Assembly: GCF_021166475.1 (NCBI RefSeq)
Contig: NZ_JAJOYS010000001.1
Location: 744,001 to 808,000, forward strand
Origin: Pelagibacterium xiamenense
GTDB lineage: Bacteria; Pseudomonadota; Alphaproteobacteria; Rhizobiales; Devosiaceae
Direction: 5' to 3'
Length of the DNA: 64,000 nucleotides
The notes beneath the pieces were generated by a model. That model saw only the letters and a program-made list of their open reading frames with translations, ran no database searches and was not told the origin of the DNA. This document shows, in pieces, positions 8,644 to 18,260 of the stretch (positions are counted from its first letter, which is position 1; every line of letters starts with the position of its first letter). A program made the translations under genes and the position numbers.

Positions 8644-9570
8644 ATGACCGGACAGCCAAGACATTTTCTCGATCTCAAGGACATGCCAGCCGAAACGCTG
8701 CGGGGCATCCTCGATTTCGCCCATGAACTCAAAGCAAAACTCAAGGAGGGCGAGCGTCCGGCGCTCTTGGAGAACAAGGTTCTCGCGATGATCTTCGAGC
8801 GCCAGTCGACGCGCACGCGCGTGTCCTTCGATGTCGGCATGCGCCAGCTCGGCGGCGAAACGCTGATGCTCACCGGCCAGGAAATGCAACTCGCCCGCGA
8901 GGAGACGATCGAGGACACGGCGCGGGTCATGAGCCGCTACGTCGATGCGATCATGATCCGCATCCTCTCGCACGACGATCTGACGGATCTGGCGGGCGCG
9001 TCCTCGGTTCCGGTCATCAATGGCCTGACGCGCCGCTCCCACCCCTGCCAGGTCATGGCCGATATCATGACCTACGAGGAACATAACGGCTCGCTCAAGG
9101 GCAAGAAGGTCGCCTGGATCGGTGACAGCAACAACGTGCTGGCGTCCTGGGTCCACGCGACGGCGAAGTTCGGCGCGACGCTCGCGATCGCCTGCCCCAA
9201 GGAGTACTGGCCCGACCAGGGGCTCCTGTCCGATATCGCGGAAGTCGGCGCATCCGTGACGCTGGGAACCGATCCGGTGGAGGCGATTTCGCACGCCGAC
9301 CTCGTGATAACGGACACCTGGGTTTCGATGGGCGACACCGACGAGGGCGAGCGTCGCCGGATCTTGAAACCCTTCCAGGTCAACACCAGATTGTTTGCCA
9401 ACGCCAAATCCGACGCGCTCTTCATGCATTGTCTGCCTGCCCACAGGGGCGACGAGGTCACCGACGAGGTGATCGACGGGCCGCAGTCGGTTGTCTTTGA
9501 CGAAGCCGAAAACAGGCTTCACGTTCAGAAGGCCATACTGTGCTGGGCCTTCGGGATCGAAACGCTTTAG
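8644..9570 (+). CDS. argF: Ornithine carbamoyltransferase ArgF
   Basis: Makes citrulline from ornithine and carbamoyl phosphate, 308 aa. The carbamoyl-phosphate site STRTR is at 55-59, HPCQ near 138-141, the ornithine-binding DTWVSMGD loop near 221 and HCLPAHRG near 260. The length is that of a classical anabolic enzyme. It lies in an operon-like row argD-argF-hslO. The stop codon's last base is already part of a RIME-like palindrome. Confidence 0.95.
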   Translation: MTGQPRHFLDLKDMPAETLRGILDFAHELKAKLKEGERPALLENKVLAMIFERQSTRTRVSFDVGMRQLGGETLMLTGQEMQLAREETIEDTARVMSRYVDAIMIRILSHDDLTDLAGASSVPVINGLTRRSHPCQVMADIMTYEEHNGSLKGKKVAWIGDSNNVLASWVHATAKFGATLAIACPKEYWPDQGLLSDIAEVGASVTLGTDPVEAISHADLVITDTWVSMGDTDEGERRRILKPFQVNTRLFANAKSDALFMHCLPAHRGDEVTDEVIDGPQSVVFDEAENRLHVQKAILCWAFGIETL

Positions 9571-9614
9571 CGCTTTCAGGAAAAGTGGCCCCCACTTTTC
9601 CGGTTCGAAAGCGC
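9570..9614. repeat. RIME-like intergenic palindrome, copy 2
   Basis: 45 bases with perfect outer arms GCGCTTTC/GAAAGCGC and inner arms GGAAAAGTGG/CCACTTTTCC around a 3-base loop. Same layout and length as 3531-3575. It begins on the last base of the argF stop codon, suggesting either precise insertion or co-evolution with the gene end, and leaves 19 bases before hslO. Confidence 0.75.
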
Positions 9615-9633
9615 GACAGATTAAGGAACCGCC

Positions 9634-10620
9634 ATGAGCGAGACTTCCCTCGAACAGTTCGGGCTCGATAGGCCCGAAAGCGGTGACGATGTCGTCGTGC
9701 CGTTCACGCTTGAAACCCTCGACAGCCGCGGGCGTGTGGTAAGGCTCGGCGATGCCCTCGACACCATCATTAACCGTCACGGCTATCCCGAGCCGGTCGC
9801 ACGGCTTCTGGGCGAGGCAATTACACTGACCGCGCTGATCGGCACCTCGCTCAAATTCGAGGGCCGGTTCATCCTGCAGTCGCGCACCGACGGCCCGGTG
9901 AACCTGCTCGTCGTCGACTACGATACGCCGGATGGCCTGCGGGCCTATGCCCGGTTCGACCAGGACCAGCTCGATGCGCTGATTGCCGAGGGCACCACCA
10001 AGCCCGAAGACCTTCTTGGCAAGGGTATCCTCGCCCTGACTGTCGATCAGGGCGTCCACATGGACCGCTATCAGGGCATTGTGGCGCTTGAGGGCGAGGG
10101 GCTCGAGGAGGTGGCGCATACCTACTTCCAGCAATCCGAGCAGATCCCGACACGGGTGAGGCTCGCCGTTGCCGAATACTCCGAACGCGGCCAGCCGCGC
10201 CCGAGTTGGCGCGCCGGTGGCGTGCTGCTCCAGCATTTGCCCGAGCATGGCGGCCGTACGATGCCGGACCTGCCCGGCGACGGCGATTTCGAGAACGACG
10301 AGACAGCGGACCGCGACTTCGTCGAGGATGACCGCTGGACCGAGGCCAAGGCACTCCTGGACACGCTTTCGGACGCCGAACTCGCCGATCCCGAGCTCTC
10401 TTCCGAGCGGATACTGTTCCGCCTCTACCACGAGACGGGCGTGCGCGTGTTCGAGCCGCAGATCCTCGTGGAGCGCTGCACCTGCTCTGCCGAGCGCGTC
10501 GAGCAGATGATCAACGACTTCACGCCCGAAGAACGCGACGACATGGTTGTGGAGGGAGAAATCGAAGTGGTGTGCGAGTTCTGCTCGACCCACTACAGTT
10601 TCAATCCGAACCAGTTCTGA
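9634..10620 (+). CDS. hslO: Redox-regulated chaperone Hsp33 (HslO)
   Basis: Cytosolic holdase chaperone switched on by oxidation, 328 aa. The N-terminal Hsp33 fold is followed by the C-terminal zinc/redox centre with the C-x-C pair (ERCTCSAERV, near 285) and the C-x2-C pair (CEFC, near 316). Slightly longer than E. coli Hsp33 (about 290 aa) because of an acidic insertion near 215-235. AAGGA precedes the ATG. Third gene after argD and argF, a common arrangement in Hyphomicrobiales. Confidence 0.93.
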   Translation: MSETSLEQFGLDRPESGDDVVVPFTLETLDSRGRVVRLGDALDTIINRHGYPEPVARLLGEAITLTALIGTSLKFEGRFILQSRTDGPVNLLVVDYDTPDGLRAYARFDQDQLDALIAEGTTKPEDLLGKGILALTVDQGVHMDRYQGIVALEGEGLEEVAHTYFQQSEQIPTRVRLAVAEYSERGQPRPSWRAGGVLLQHLPEHGGRTMPDLPGDGDFENDETADRDFVEDDRWTEAKALLDTLSDAELADPELSSERILFRLYHETGVRVFEPQILVERCTCSAERVEQMINDFTPEERDDMVVEGEIEVVCEFCSTHYSFNPNQF

Positions 10621-10792
10621 CCGGGTCGGCCACCGTCGGCTGGCTGCGCAAACCTTTCCAAGTCTTGCCAAAAGTTCATTTGAGCGGATGCGCGAGCGCG
10701 GCTAGTTTTAGCCGTGCTTCGCGCCGCGAACCTGTGTTCTCGCGCGATGGTGCCTCCCGAGATCCGCCCGGTGGCTGGCAAGGAACGGTCCG

Positions 10793-12196
10793 TTGGACAA
10801 GACAAACACACTCGAACTGGACCCTCCGCCCGACCGTCACGATGGGCTGCGTATTCAGGCGCGTCCGAAACGCCGCTTCGGGCTTGTGAGCGCGCTGGTG
10901 CGTATCGCGATCGCGATCGCGATCGTCGGTGCCGCTGGCTATGCGGTCTATCAGATGGTTTCAAGTCGGCCCGAGGCGCCCATGCGGCGCAATATCGAAC
11001 GCACGTTCACGGTGAGTGCCGTGGAGCCCGTCTACGGCACCTATAGCGCCAGCGTTCTGACTTATGGCGTTGTCACTGCGGCACGCACGATCGATCTGCG
11101 GGCACAGGTCGAAGGCCAGGTCGTCGAAGTCTCGCCGGACTTTGCCGCCGGGCGTGAGGTCGACGAAGGACAGCTTCTCGTGCGCGTCGATCCCTATGCC
11201 TATGACGGCGCCGTCATCGAGGCCGAGGCGGCGCAGGCGGATGCCGAATTGGCGCTCGCCGAGGCCCGGCAGGCTTATGCGCTCGAACAGAGCAATCTGG
11301 AGGTCGCGCAGGCATCTCTCGCCGCCGCGCAGAACGATCTTGCGAACGCACGCCGTCTTCTCGAAAGCGGCGCGGCGACCCAGCAGAGCGTCGATACCGC
11401 CGAATTGACGGTCTCCGAACGCCAGCAGGCGGTAAACCAGAGCCAGACGGACCTCTTTACGCTCGAAGCGGGAATAACGCGCCAGCAGGCGGCCGTCGCA
11501 CAAGCGCAATACAACGTCGAAACGGCCCGGCGCGACCGGGCCAATACCGAAGTCACCGCCCCATTTACCGGAATTGTCACAAGCGCCGCGGCAACGGAAA
11601 GCGGCTATATCAGCGCCAACGAGGTGCTTGGCACACTTTACGATACGAGTGCGCTCGAGGTGAGCTTTACCGTTTCCGACAGGGAATATGGCACGCTCGC
11701 CGGCGCGGGTCTCGCGGGCCGCCCGCTCTCTGTCACCTGGAACCTCGAAACCGCATCGGTCACCGTCCCCGGCACCATCAGCCGTTCTGCCCCGGAGGTC
11801 GACGCGGCAACGGGCGGGGTAACGCTCTATGCGCACCTCGATACCGACGCCGCGGCGCAACTACGCCCAGGTACCTTCGTCTCCGTGGAGATCGAAGGCG
11901 TTGCCCACGAAAATGCGCTGCGCATCCCCGAAACCGCCGTCTATGACGACGACCACCTTTATGTCATCCGCGACGGCCGAATGGCCGCCATCGACGTTAC
12001 AATTCTCGAGCGCGACAATGCCGAATTGATCGTCGCCGCCGATATCCCCGAGGGCGAGCGCATCATCACGACCCGGCTGTCCCAGGCCGGTGAAGGCGTT
12101 GCCGTCGTTGTCGAGGGCGAGGAAGACGAGCAGTCGGCTGGCGGGTCTGGAGACGGTCCCGGCGGCGGTGCTGTCGTGCGCGGGCCGGGGGGCTAA
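10793..12196 (+). CDS. RND efflux periplasmic adaptor (MFP/HlyD family)
   Basis: A 467-aa membrane-fusion protein that bridges an RND pump to an outer-membrane channel. A cytoplasmic N-terminus and one TM helix (about 29-52, ALVRIAIAIAIVGAAGYAVY) precede a lipoyl/biotinyl half-motif, a coiled-coil hairpin rich in Ala/Gln/Glu (about 140-240) and beta-barrel domains. The start is TTG at 10793, with AAGGA 8 bases upstream. The C-terminus is Gly/Glu rich. The pump gene starts 2 bases after the stop. Substrate unknown. Confidence 0.88.
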   Translation: MDKTNTLELDPPPDRHDGLRIQARPKRRFGLVSALVRIAIAIAIVGAAGYAVYQMVSSRPEAPMRRNIERTFTVSAVEPVYGTYSASVLTYGVVTAARTIDLRAQVEGQVVEVSPDFAAGREVDEGQLLVRVDPYAYDGAVIEAEAAQADAELALAEARQAYALEQSNLEVAQASLAAAQNDLANARRLLESGAATQQSVDTAELTVSERQQAVNQSQTDLFTLEAGITRQQAAVAQAQYNVETARRDRANTEVTAPFTGIVTSAAATESGYISANEVLGTLYDTSALEVSFTVSDREYGTLAGAGLAGRPLSVTWNLETASVTVPGTISRSAPEVDAATGGVTLYAHLDTDAAAQLRPGTFVSVEIEGVAHENALRIPETAVYDDDHLYVIRDGRMAAIDVTILERDNAELIVAADIPEGERIITTRLSQAGEGVAVVVEGEEDEQSAGGSGDGPGGGAVVRGPGG

Positions 12197-12198
12197 CC

Positions 12199-15100
12199 AT
12201 GCGTCCGTCGCCCGAACAGTCGCGCGGCGTTCTGGCCGCTATGGTCCGGCACCGCAATGCCGCCAACCTCTTCATGCTGTTGTTCGTGCTGTTCGGTATC
12301 TGGGGCATCAATAGCCTCAACCGGCAGCTCATGCCGAACACCGAAGTGAAGTCGGTCAACATCTCCGTCGCCTGGAGCGGGGCGTCTGCCGAGGACGTAG
12401 AGGCCAATATTCTCACGCTGATCGAGCCTGTGGTCAGCGGGCTCGACGGCGTCACCTCGATGGAGTCGTACGCCCGGGAAGGCGGCGGCACGATCTCGCT
12501 CGATTTCGAGCGCACGACCGATATGGCCGACGCGGAGCGGCGCGTGCAGACGGCGGTCGACGGGGTCAACAATCTCCCCCAGAGCGCCGAAACCCCGTCT
12601 ATCTCGGCTCCGCGTTTCTACGACCCCGTTGCCGCAATCGGCATATCCGGGCCGTTCCCCGAGGAAACGCTGCGTCGCTATGCGCGCGAAATCCGCGATG
12701 GCCTTCTCGACGCAGGCGTCGACAAGGTCGAATTCACCGGCTATCGCGACCGGCAACTGCTCATAGAGGTCGATGACGCGCGCCTGCGGCAACTTGGGCT
12801 GACGCTCACGGATCTTTCCGACGCGCTCGAGCCCAATTTCTCCGACCAGCCCTCCGGATCCCTCTCGGGCGACTTCGACGCCCAGATCCGCGCGGCCGCC
12901 AATGAACTGTCTGTCGCCGAGATCGAAAGCACCGAAATCCTGTCATCAGCCAACGGTGACTCGCTGACCTTCGGCGATATCGCAACGATCACAGATACCT
13001 ACGCATCCGATACGCCGCTGGGTTATATGCGCGGCGAGCCCGCGATCAAGCTCCAGATCTCGCGCTCCGCGACCGCCGACACAGTGACGACTTACGAAAC
13101 CGTCCGCAACTACGTGGATGCCCTGCAACCCAGGCTGCCGCAATCCCTGAACGTCGTGGTTTTCGATGCCGCAGCCGAGCAGGTCAATCAGCGCCTGGCG
13201 CTGCTGATTTCAAACGGCATCGCCGGATTTGTGCTCGTGCTTGTCGTGCTCTTCGTCTTCCTCGACGGCCGTGTCGCGTTCTGGGTCGCCATGGGGATCC
13301 CGGTCGCGATCCTCGGGACGCTCGGCGCGATGTATGTGATGGGCCTGACTATCGACATGATCTCGATGTTCGCCCTGATGATGGTGCTGGGCATCATAGT
13401 CGACGACGCCATTGTCGTGGGCGAGCACACGGCGACGCTCTATCGCGAAGGGGCATCGCGCGCCGAGGCTGCCATTCAGGCCGCCCAGCGCATGGCGGCG
13501 CCCGTCATCGCCTCGGCGCTGACCACGATGGCCGCTTTCGCGCCGATCTGGCTCGTCGGCGATGTGGTCGGACAGATCATGTCGCCGCTACCCATCGTCG
13601 TGGTCGCCGTGTTGGCGGCGAGCCTCATGGAGAGCTTCTTCATCCTCCCCGGACACCTCGCCCACGCCATGCCGCGCGAACGCAAGCGGCCCGGTCCCTT
13701 TCGCCGCCGCTTCGACGCGGGCTTCAATGTCTTCCGCGACAGGATTTTCGGCACGCTGGCGCAATGGTCCTACACCTGGCGTTATCTGACCGCGGCGATC
13801 GCAATCGCGATCACGCTCGGTGCGCTCGGGCTCATCATGTCCAACCAGCTGCGCTTCGAATTCTTCCCCACCTCCGAAGGCGAGAGCTTCAATGTCTCCG
13901 CACGGTTTCAAGCTGGAACACCCCAGTCGGAGATGGCCGCCATCGTTCACGACATCGAGGCCGCAGTCGGCGCCGTCGAGCGCAGCCTGACGCCCGATGG
14001 GGAACAACTGATCGTGACGACCTATGCGGGCCTCGATCTCGACGAGGGCGAGGCCGACTTCAACGTCTATCTCACCCCGTCCGAGGAGCGTTCGGTCCGG
14101 ACATCCGTGATCACGCAGGCGCTCGAGGACAACCTTCCAGCGGTCGCCGGGGTCGAGAACATCGGCATCCGTGAGTTTCGAGGCGGACCTCCGGGCCGGG
14201 CGGTTGACGTGCGCTTTGTGGGCTCGGACGCAGCGACCCTCAAGCAGGCGTCCGAAGAGCTGCAGGATGTGCTCGAGGGCTTCCCCGAAGTCACCGGCAC
14301 CTTCGATACGCTCTTCTACGGCAGCCCCGAGCTCGTGATGAACATCAACGACCGTGGCACGGCGCTCGGGTTCAATCTCACGACGCTGGGCACGCAAGTC
14401 CGTGACGCCTTCGAAGGGCGCGACGTCGGCACGGTCATAACCCAGGACGACGAAATCACCGTTGTGCTGCAACGCGTCAGCGACGTCTCCGGCTCTCAAG
14501 CCTTGCGGTCGATGTGGGTGCGCACGCCGGAGGGCACCTACGTGCCTTTAACCTCCGTCGTCGATTTCTCCGAGCGTGACGGCTTCCGTTTCATCGCGCG
14601 CGAGCAGGGCCGAACCGCGGTTTCCGTGCGCGCCGATGTGGACGACAGCGTCGATAGCGGTGAAATACTCTCGCGGCTGGAAAGCGACTACCTGCCCACG
14701 ATCGCCGCGCAGTACGGTATTTCCTACGAACTCGGCGGCCGCCAGGCCGAGCAGAACGCCGCGTTCGCCGATCTGGGCGTTGGCGCGATCTTCGCCATTG
14801 CCGTGATGTACATCATCATCGCCTGGATTTTCGCGTCCTATTTCACGCCGATCGCGGTGATGGCGATCATCCCCTTCGGGCTGGCCGGTGCGGTGTGGGG
14901 GCACTATCTGCTGGGGCACAATCTCACCATCGTCTCGCTGATGGGCATGCTTGGCCTCGGCGGCATTCTGGTGAATTCCTCGATCGTCCTGATCGCCCGC
15001 ATGAACGAAAGGCTCGCCGGCGGCGAGGGGCTGCGCGAAGCCGCACTCGGTGCCGCGCGCGACCGGTTGCGCGCCGTGATCCTGACGTCGCTGACGACAA

Positions 15101-15354
15101 TTGGCGGGCTGACACCGCTTCTGTTCGAAAAGAGCCTTGTTGCGCAGTTCCTGATCCCCATGGCGGTAACCATCGTTTCGGGCCTGGCGCTCGCCACGCT
15201 GCTCGTCCTGTTCCTCGTGCCGGCGCTGCTGGGCATCGGCGCCGATGTCGGTGCCTTCCTGCGCTGGGTGTTCCTGACCCCCAACGCGCCGACCTTCAAA
15301 GAGCTTGTCGCAGGCCGCCATCACGACGTTCCGCCGCAGGCCCCGGCCGAATAG
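12199..15354 (+). CDS. RND efflux pump inner-membrane transporter (AcrB family)
   Basis: A 1051-aa proton-driven RND transporter. TM1 is near 20-35. A first porter region follows, then the TM4 proton-relay motif GIIVDDAIVVGEHT (near 397-410). A second repeat has a large loop (about 560-860) and a final TM bundle with GLGGILVNSSIVLIARMN. It is co-transcribed with the adaptor. No TolC-type channel is adjacent. It belongs to the HAE group, but a drug or ion specificity cannot be assigned. It ends flush against the convergent trkH stop. Confidence 0.9.
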   Translation: MRPSPEQSRGVLAAMVRHRNAANLFMLLFVLFGIWGINSLNRQLMPNTEVKSVNISVAWSGASAEDVEANILTLIEPVVSGLDGVTSMESYAREGGGTISLDFERTTDMADAERRVQTAVDGVNNLPQSAETPSISAPRFYDPVAAIGISGPFPEETLRRYAREIRDGLLDAGVDKVEFTGYRDRQLLIEVDDARLRQLGLTLTDLSDALEPNFSDQPSGSLSGDFDAQIRAAANELSVAEIESTEILSSANGDSLTFGDIATITDTYASDTPLGYMRGEPAIKLQISRSATADTVTTYETVRNYVDALQPRLPQSLNVVVFDAAAEQVNQRLALLISNGIAGFVLVLVVLFVFLDGRVAFWVAMGIPVAILGTLGAMYVMGLTIDMISMFALMMVLGIIVDDAIVVGEHTATLYREGASRAEAAIQAAQRMAAPVIASALTTMAAFAPIWLVGDVVGQIMSPLPIVVVAVLAASLMESFFILPGHLAHAMPRERKRPGPFRRRFDAGFNVFRDRIFGTLAQWSYTWRYLTAAIAIAITLGALGLIMSNQLRFEFFPTSEGESFNVSARFQAGTPQSEMAAIVHDIEAAVGAVERSLTPDGEQLIVTTYAGLDLDEGEADFNVYLTPSEERSVRTSVITQALEDNLPAVAGVENIGIREFRGGPPGRAVDVRFVGSDAATLKQASEELQDVLEGFPEVTGTFDTLFYGSPELVMNINDRGTALGFNLTTLGTQVRDAFEGRDVGTVITQDDEITVVLQRVSDVSGSQALRSMWVRTPEGTYVPLTSVVDFSERDGFRFIAREQGRTAVSVRADVDDSVDSGEILSRLESDYLPTIAAQYGISYELGGRQAEQNAAFADLGVGAIFAIAVMYIIIAWIFASYFTPIAVMAIIPFGLAGAVWGHYLLGHNLTIVSLMGMLGLGGILVNSSIVLIARMNERLAGGEGLREAALGAARDRLRAVILTSLTTIGGLTPLLFEKSLVAQFLIPMAVTIVSGLALATLLVLFLVPALLGIGADVGAFLRWVFLTPNAPTFKELVAGRHHDVPPQAPAE

Positions 15355-16797
15355 CTATGCCCGCCAGAACCGCGGCGTAAACAGTACGAGCACGACGAGG
15401 ACTTCAAGCCGTCCCACAAGCATGCCGATGGTGAGGAGCCATTTGGATGTGTCATTGAGCCCCGCGAAATTGCCTGCAGGCCCGATCTCGCCAAGGCCGG
15501 GACCGACATTGGCGAGGGCCGTCGCGCTGCCGCTGATCGCCTCGAGCGGTGCCATTCCGCTTAGGGAGAGCAGCACCGCGAGGATCAGGAAGCTCGCGAA
15601 ATAGACGAAGACGAAGCTTTGCACCGAGGTCGAGACGTTATCCGGCAGCGGGCGGCCATTATAGCGCTTCACGTATATCATCGACGGGAAAACGATTTGC
15701 CGCACGTGCTGGTAGAGATCGCGCGCAAGAACCTGAAACCGGAATATCTTGATACCGCAGGACGTCGAGCCGGTGCAGCCGCCGATGAACATGATGACAA
15801 AGAAGATGGCCATCGAAAGCGGTCCCCAGGCACCATAGTCTGCAATTCCGAACCCGGACCCTGTGATGACCGAGACGACGGAAAACAGCGCCTGCCGGAA
15901 TGCGGTCTCGCCTTCATGATGGTTTCCCGCGATCTGAACCAGCGCGACAAGGACCGTCGCGGCCCCCACGAGGGCCAGGAACAGCCTGACCTGGGAATCG
16001 CGTACGAGTTGCACCACGCTGCCTTGCAGAACGCCAAGATAGAGGACGAAAGGCAGGGCGCCCAGAATCATGAAGACCGTCGACACATAGTGAACAGCCG
16101 GCTGGGGGAAAGCCGCAAGCGAGGCGTCGCGCGTCGAGAAGCCGCCCGTCGCCACTGTCGACAGCGCATGCGCAACGGCATCGAACGCCGGCATCCCCGC
16201 CACCCAGTAGCAGACCGCGCAGGCGAAGGTGAGGAGCACATAGATGACGGTCATTGCCGAGGCTATCTGGGCGGCCTGCGGCAGGATCTTGTCGGGTGTT
16301 TCGAAAGCCTCGGCGCGGAACATCTGCATGCCGCCCACGCGCAGCATGGGCAGGACCGCGATGGCCATGACGACGACGCCCAGGCCACCGAACCATTGCA
16401 GCAATCCCCGCCACAAAAGGATGCCCGGCGGCGCCGTGTCGAGCGTGGTGATAACCGTGGCGCCCGTCGTGGTTATTCCCGACATCGCCTCGAACATCGC
16501 ATCGGTGAACGTCAACCGCAGGTTCGAAAGATAGATCGGCAATGCGCCGAATGTCGTCAGGACCACCCAGATAAGGGTGGTCATCAAGAAGGCCTGCCGC
16601 AGGCTCAATTCCGACGTGCCGCCGGTCGAAGCGGCCCACAGGCCTCCACCGAAGATCGTCGTGATCAGCGCCGAGGTGAGAAAGACGAGCCAGTCCTCGT
16701 TGCCGTAGACGAAATCGGCCAGCGCCGGCAGGAGCATGGATGCGCCCAGCGCCGCAGTCAGTGCGCCGATCGCTGAAAAGATAGTGCGGAAATCCAT
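15355..16797 (-). CDS. TrkH-family potassium uptake protein
   Basis: K+ translocating membrane subunit, 480 aa, of the Trk/Ktr superfamily, built from four membrane-pore-membrane repeats. The filter regions are recognisable, for example GITTTGATVIT in the first pore and GGCTGSTSCGIKIFRF in a later one. The start was placed at MDFRTIFSAIGALTAALGAS because residues further upstream read through the metZ 3' region. No trkA lies beside it. The stop codon abuts the RND pump stop with no gap. Confidence 0.92.
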   Translation of the reverse strand: MDFRTIFSAIGALTAALGASMLLPALADFVYGNEDWLVFLTSALITTIFGGGLWAASTGGTSELSLRQAFLMTTLIWVVLTTFGALPIYLSNLRLTFTDAMFEAMSGITTTGATVITTLDTAPPGILLWRGLLQWFGGLGVVVMAIAVLPMLRVGGMQMFRAEAFETPDKILPQAAQIASAMTVIYVLLTFACAVCYWVAGMPAFDAVAHALSTVATGGFSTRDASLAAFPQPAVHYVSTVFMILGALPFVLYLGVLQGSVVQLVRDSQVRLFLALVGAATVLVALVQIAGNHHEGETAFRQALFSVVSVITGSGFGIADYGAWGPLSMAIFFVIMFIGGCTGSTSCGIKIFRFQVLARDLYQHVRQIVFPSMIYVKRYNGRPLPDNVSTSVQSFVFVYFASFLILAVLLSLSGMAPLEAISGSATALANVGPGLGEIGPAGNFAGLNDTSKWLLTIGMLVGRLEVLVVLVLFTPRFWRA

Positions 16798-16831
16798 GCT
16801 CTGCCTGCGTGCGCCGACGTCGGAAGGAAAA

Positions 16832-18037
16832 CTAGACTTGATCGAGCGCGAACGCCAGATCGGCGATGAGATCCTCGGCATCCTCGAGCCCGACCGAAAG
16901 CCGCAGCAACCCTTCGGTGATCCCCATCTCGAGCTTGTCCGCGTCGGAGAAGCGCTGGTGCGTCGTCGTCGAGGGGTGGGAGATGATCGACTTGGCATCC
17001 CCCAGGTTGTTGGAAATGGCAATGACCGCCAGCGCATCCGCGGCTTTGAAGGCAGCCGCCTTGCCGCCCTTGACCGAGAATGCGACCAGCGTCGAGCCCG
17101 CGCCCATCTGCCGTTTGGCGAGTTCATACTGCGGATGGCTCTTGTGCAATGGATAGCGCATCGTTTCGATCTTGGGGTGGTCGGCCAGGAAATCGGCGAT
17201 CTTTGCGGCGCTCTCGGTCATGGCCTTGACGCGCAGCGGCAGCGTTTCGAGACCCTTGAGCATCACCCAGGCGTTGAACGGGCTTATCGAGGGCCCGGTC
17301 TGCCGGATGATGGTATGGATATCGGCTTCGATCAGCTCTTTCGACCCCAGGATGATGCCGCCCATCGCGCGTCCCTGACCGTCGATGTGCTTGGTCGCGG
17401 AATAGGTGACGATATCGGCACCGAGTTCCAGCGGCTTCTGCCAGATCGCGGTGGCAAAGACGTTGTCGACGATGAGCAGGGCGCCATGCGCATGCGCGAT
17501 CTTTGCGACCGCCTCGATATCGACGAGTTCGAGTGTGGGGTTGGTCGGCGTTTCCACGAAAATGAGCTTGGTATTGGGCCGCATCGCCTTTTCGAAGTTG
17601 GCTGGATCGCGGCCGTCCACGAGCGTGGTGTCGACGCCCCAGCGCGGCAGGTAATCCTCGATCACGAACCGGCAGCCGCCGAAGAGCGCCCGCGCTGCGA
17701 CCGCGTGGTCGCCGGCACGCACCTGCGCCATGACGGCGGTCGTTACCGCGGCCATGCCCGTTGCCGTGGCGCGGGCGGCCTCCGCGCCCTCCAGAAGCGC
17801 CATGCGCTGCTGGAACATTTCGACGGTCGGATTGGAAAAGCGCGAATAGATGTGTCCCGGCTCATCGCCTTTGAACCGCGCCTCGGCACCGGCGGAGGTG
17901 GGATAGACAAAACCGGAATTGAAGAAGATGGCTTCGGAGGTTTCCCCATGCTGGCTGCGCTCCATGCCACCGTGGACCAGCATCGTCTGCGCCTTGCGCT
18001 TCTTGGGGTCGGAGAGCGGATTGCCGGCGTGGGACAT
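16832..18037 (-). CDS. metZ: O-succinylhomoserine sulfhydrylase MetZ
   Basis: PLP enzyme, 401 aa, of the Cys/Met metabolism family, making homocysteine from O-succinylhomoserine and sulfide. The cofactor Lys216 lies in VTYSATKHIDGQ, and YSRFSNPT (64-71) is the substrate/cofactor contact motif. The ATG at 18037 has a GAGGT ribosome site just downstream of an intrinsic terminator. A SAM-II riboswitch precedes that terminator, the expected control for this gene in alphaproteobacteria. metZ is preferred over metY or metB on length, motif and riboswitch. Confidence 0.93.
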   Translation of the reverse strand: MSHAGNPLSDPKKRKAQTMLVHGGMERSQHGETSEAIFFNSGFVYPTSAGAEARFKGDEPGHIYSRFSNPTVEMFQQRMALLEGAEAARATATGMAAVTTAVMAQVRAGDHAVAARALFGGCRFVIEDYLPRWGVDTTLVDGRDPANFEKAMRPNTKLIFVETPTNPTLELVDIEAVAKIAHAHGALLIVDNVFATAIWQKPLELGADIVTYSATKHIDGQGRAMGGIILGSKELIEADIHTIIRQTGPSISPFNAWVMLKGLETLPLRVKAMTESAAKIADFLADHPKIETMRYPLHKSHPQYELAKRQMGAGSTLVAFSVKGGKAAAFKAADALAVIAISNNLGDAKSIISHPSTTTHQRFSDADKLEMGITEGLLRLSVGLEDAEDLIADLAFALDQV

Positions 18038-18053
18038 GGGATACCTCGAATAC

Positions 18054-18083
18054 AAAAAAACCGGCGCGCGAAATGCGGCCGGT
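18054..18083 (-). terminator. Riboswitch-controlled terminator in the metZ leader
   Basis: Read on the minus strand: ACCGGC, a loop of about 12 bases, GCCGGT, then seven T residues. It lies between the SAM-II aptamer and the metZ ribosome site, so transcription into metZ requires read-through. Confidence 0.7.
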
Positions 18084-18090
18084 GCGGATG

Positions 18091-18148
18091 GTCGCTTTAG
18101 CAGTCTTGTTTAAGGTGGCCTGCAATCGGACCGGCCAAATCACCACCT
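18091..18148 (-). ncRNA. SAM-II riboswitch aptamer
   Basis: On the minus strand the leader contains the SAM-II hallmarks in order: GGTGGTGATTTG, then TTGCAGGCCACC, TTAAACAA and GCTAAAG. GGTGG pairs with CCACC to form P1, and the 3' AAACAAG...GCTAAAG segment makes the pseudoknot. SAM-II represses methionine-pathway genes when S-adenosylmethionine is high. It sits about 55 bases upstream of metZ. Recognised from the motif; a covariance-model search was not possible. Confidence 0.88.
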
Positions 18149-18260
18149 GATTGCCGTTTTCCGGCAATCTCCTCTGACTTACCGCCAAAACGCGCTTGGC
18201 GTCAATCGCTGCGATTGCTAACCAGTCTGAAGCAGACTGTGTGGGAGGCGTCGCAGAACT

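Noticed and set aside
8620-10671. A 683-codon minus-strand open frame opposite argF and hslO
   Set aside because: Antisense by-product of codon bias; argF and hslO carry complete family motifs on the other strand.
10906-10926. GCGATC tandem repeat in the RND adaptor gene
   Set aside because: It encodes the Ile-Ala repeats of the transmembrane helix; a codon-level coincidence rather than an element.
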